From contig NZ_JZEF01000003.1 of the NCBI RefSeq assembly GCF_001013475.1, positions 588,956-652,955 of the forward strand: a stretch of 64,000 nucleotides of DNA. Direction: 5' to 3'. Source of the stretch: Xanthomonas arboricola pv. juglandis (GTDB lineage Bacteria > Pseudomonadota > Gammaproteobacteria > Xanthomonadales > Xanthomonadaceae). The translations under genes were made by a program, and so were the position numbers. The notes under the pieces were generated by a model. That model had not been told where the DNA came from, ran no database searches, and saw only the letters and a list, made by a program, of their open reading frames with translations. Below, in pieces: positions 61,927-64,000 of this stretch (positions are counted from its first letter, which is position 1; each line of letters begins with the position of its first letter).

Positions 61927-62571
61927 TCACATCACTTGCGCAATCACCGCAACGAAGTGGCAAGCGCTGCCCGCTAGCACGAACAGATGCCAGATCGCGT
62001 GGAAATAGCGCTGGGTGTCGCGTTGGTAGAAATACGTGCCCAAGGTATAGAAGAGTCCGCCAGCCAGCAACCAGCACAGAGACCATGTATCGACCGAGCG
62101 CAGCAACGGCTGGATCGCTACGACGATCAGCCAACCCATCGCCAAGTACAGCACCGTCGACAGCAGGCGGAAACGGCCGGTGAAAAACAGTTTGAAGACC
62201 ACTCCAGCCGCGGCGATCGTCCAGATCGCGGCGAACAATCCCCAGCCCCAGGAGTCGCGCAGATTGATCAGCGTAAACGGGGTGTAGGTGCCGGCGATCA
62301 ACAGATAGATCGCGCAGTGATCGAGCACCTGCAGGCGCGCCTTGGCGCCCGGATGCGGGATGGCATGAAACAGCGTGGAGGCGACGTACAGCAACACCAG
62401 GGTGGCGCTGAACACGATGGAGGTGGCCAGTTGCCAGCCGTCGCCATAGATGGCGGCCAGCGTGATCAGCACCGAGCCACCGGCCAATGCGGCAATGGCA
62501 CCCAGGCCGTGGGTCACGGCGCTGGCTATCTCGTCGCGCAGGTCGGTCGAGGGGGAGGCGTCTGCGTTCAT
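61927..62571 (-). CDS. Hemolysin III / TrhA family seven-helix membrane protein
   Basis: 214 residues, seven membrane helices. Family marks: EIASAVTHGLGAIAALAGG at the N-terminus, STLFHAIPHPGAKARLQVLDHCAIYLLIAGTYTPF, and C-terminal HAIWHLFVLAGSACHF, whose histidines bind metal in the related PAQR proteins. The bacterial family is linked to membrane homeostasis more than to lysis. ATG 62571 was chosen. The TTG at 62589 is less likely. Lies between prfC (75 bp upstream) and the asmA-like gene (49 bp downstream). Confidence 0.9.
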   Translation of the reverse strand: MNADASPSTDLRDEIASAVTHGLGAIAALAGGSVLITLAAIYGDGWQLATSIVFSATLVLLYVASTLFHAIPHPGAKARLQVLDHCAIYLLIAGTYTPFTLINLRDSWGWGLFAAIWTIAAAGVVFKLFFTGRFRLLSTVLYLAMGWLIVVAIQPLLRSVDTWSLCWLLAGGLFYTLGTYFYQRDTQRYFHAIWHLFVLAGSACHFVAVIAQVM

Positions 62572-62646
62572 GCCAAAAAGGTACCGCAATTGCGAGCAAT
62601 TCGCATCGCCAGCAAGTGCGGTCGCAGGCGTTGGTTCAAGCCGCGG

Positions 62647-64000
62647 TCAATCGATCGCCTTGGCATGCGCGTGTTCGCGCGTGGCAGAGAAGCGCACGTC
62701 TGGCGCGCGTTCCTGCGCCAGCTGCAGATTCACACGAGTGGGCGCGAGATACACCAGCTGGCCGGCCGCGTCGATGCCCAGGTTGCCGGCGTTTTTCTCG
62801 CGGAACTCCTCCAGTTTCTTGGCGTTGTCGCAATGTACCCAGCGTGCGGTGGTGACGCTGACCGGCTCGAAGATCGCGTCCACGCCGTATTCGTCCTTGA
62901 GCCGGTAGGCCACCACGTCGAACTGCAGCACGCCCACCGCGCCCAGGATCAGATCGTTACTCATCAACGGGCGGAAGAACTGCGTGGCGCCTTCTTCGGA
63001 CAGCTGTGCGAGGCCCTTTTGCAGTTGCTTGAGCTTGAGCGGGTCGCGCAGGCGCGCACGCCGGAAAAGCTCCGGTGCGAAGTTGGGAATGCCGGTGAAC
63101 GAGAGCGCTTCGCCCTCGGTGAAGGTGTCGCCGATGGAGATGGTGCCGTGGTTGTGGATACCGATCACGTCGCCCGGCCAGGCTTCGGCGGCGATCTCGC
63201 GGTCGGAGGCCATGAAGGTCAGCGCGTTGGCCAGCTTGACGTCCTTGCCGCTGCGCACGTGCAGTGCCTTCATGCCGGCGGTGAACTTGCCCGAGCACAC
63301 GCGCATGAAGGCCACGCGGTCGCGATGCTGCGGGTCCATGTTGGCCTGGATCTTGAAGACGAAGCCGCTGAGCTTGGCTTCGGTCGCCTCGACCCGGCGG
63401 CCGGTGGTGTCGCGCGCCTGCGGCGGTGGTGCGTGCTCGATGAAGAAATCCAGCAGCGGTTGCACGCCGAAGTTGTTGACGCCTGAGCCGAAGAATACCG
63501 GGGTCTGCTGGCCGGCGCGATAGGCCTGCAGGTCGAACGGATTGCTGGCGCCCTGCACCAGTTCCAGTTCGTCGCGCAGCTCGGCCAGCATCTGCGCGCC
63601 GATCTTTTCGGCAAGGCCGGGCGCATCCAGAGACGGGAAGATGGTCGAATCCTGGCGGGTGAAGTTGCGGCCCTGTTCGTACAGGTGCACCTCGCCGGTG
63701 ATCAGGTGCACCACGCCCTTCAGGCGCTGGCCCATGCCGATCGGCCAGGTGACTGGGGCGCACTGGATGCCGAGCACGGTTTCGACTTCATCCAGCAGAT
63801 CGATCGGGTTCTTGCCCTCGCGATCGAGCTTGTTGATAAAAGTCATGATGGGGGTGTCGCGCAGGCGGCAGACTTCCATCAGCTTGATGGTGCGTTCTTC
63901 CACGCCCTTGGCGACGTCGATGACCATCAGCGCCGAGTCCACTGCGGTCAGCACCCGATAGGTGTCCTCGCCGAAGTCGGCGTGGCCGGGGGTGTCGAGC
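62647..64000 (-). CDS. prfC: Peptide chain release factor 3 (RF3), 5' end beyond the window
   Basis: About 451 residues are visible to the stop at 62647. The full protein is usually about 530. The GTPase motif [18 protein letters not shown] lies at the right edge, then [20 protein letters not shown] (G4, NKLD), the domain II region ([23 protein letters not shown]) and domain III ([23 protein letters not shown]). RF3 recycles RF1/RF2 after termination using GTP. The N-terminal P-loop is outside the window. Confidence 0.96.
   Translation of the reverse strand, partial: LDTPGHADFGEDTYRVLTAVDSALMVIDVAKGVEERTIKLMEVCRLRDTPIMTFINKLDREGKNPIDLLDEVETVLGIQCAPVTWPIGMGQRLKGVVHLITGEVHLYEQGRNFTRQDSTIFPSLDAPGLAEKIGAQMLAELRDELELVQGASNPFDLQAYRAGQQTPVFFGSGVNNFGVQPLLDFFIEHAPPPQARDTTGRRVEATEAKLSGFVFKIQANMDPQHRDRVAFMRVCSGKFTAGMKALHVRSGKDVKLANALTFMASDREIAAEAWPGDVIGIHNHGTISIGDTFTEGEALSFTGIPNFAPELFRRARLRDPLKLKQLQKGLAQLSEEGATQFFRPLMSNDLILGAVGVLQFDVVAYRLKDEYGVDAIFEPVSVTTARWVHCDNAKKLEEFREKNAGNLGIDAAGQLVYLAPTRVNLQLAQERAPDVRFSATREHAHAKAID

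Noticed and set aside
1..64000. CRISPR arrays, prophage genes, origin or attachment sites
   Set aside because: No regularly spaced direct repeats, phage structural or integrase genes, dnaA boxes in clusters or tRNA-adjacent direct repeats were seen. The only mobile element is the partial IS at the left edge.

Overview
The window is high-GC chromosomal DNA that reads as Xanthomonas, a plant-pathogenic gammaproteobacterium. The evidence is a XopK-type type III effector, TonB-dependent transporters of the large Xanthomonas/Caulobacter type, a cluster of eight secreted glycosidases matching the Nix plant N-glycan degradation set known from X. campestris pv. campestris, an H1-like DNA-binding protein, and abundant small palindromic repeats. 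Family assignments come from recognising motifs by eye. No searches were run. Nearly every start was re-chosen from signal peptides, ribosome binding sites and overlaps.

Layout. 1-478: right end of an IS3-family insertion sequence, directly upstream of the effector gene (649-3222), which has an imperfect plant-inducible-promoter (PIP) box. 3.4-32.7 kb, all on the minus strand: a glycan-scavenging island. Read in transcription order it holds a TonB transporter, GH29 fucosidase, GH18 endoglycosidase, GH20 hexosaminidase (lipoprotein), GH2 mannosidase and GH3 xylosidase. A tightly overlapping five-gene block follows: second TonB transporter, divergent GH35, APC-type permease, PfkB kinase, GH4 phospho-glycosidase. 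After that come GH125 and GH92 mannosidases and a GH35 galactosidase. Junctions between the genes carry strong stem-loops. A divergent glucokinase-family gene (33.4 kb) shares a near-identical palindromic operator with the first TonB transporter, so uptake and sugar phosphorylation look co-regulated.

34.7-43.2 kb: housekeeping genes (rsmE, bioA, a Nudix hydrolase, cysQ, mazG, a YnfA membrane protein, gcvT, gcvH), then about 1 kb without a gene that acts as the long leader of a Lys/Ala-repeat H1-like protein. 43.7-47.6 kb: a beta-lactamase-fold serine hydrolase, an MFS-like transporter and a DUF1304 membrane protein. 47.8-51.9 kb: fadE plus an alpha/beta hydrolase in a 4-bp-overlap operon, divergent from a TetR regulator, with two matching dyad operators between them. 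52-56 kb: a TonB receptor and an uncharacterised outer-membrane protein. 56.1-64 kb: hslO, then mtgA, a GT2 glycosyltransferase and a CBS-domain gene on the plus strand, then asmA-like, hemolysin III-like and prfC (cut by the window end) on the minus strand.

The most interesting part is the five-gene block inserted among the Nix genes. It looks like a non-PTS route that imports a glycoside, phosphorylates it with a PfkB kinase and cleaves it with a GH4 enzyme. Other notable items are the shared operator, the nested intercistronic hairpins, the paired 102-bp palindromic elements, and the effector gene sitting 170 bp from an IS end.
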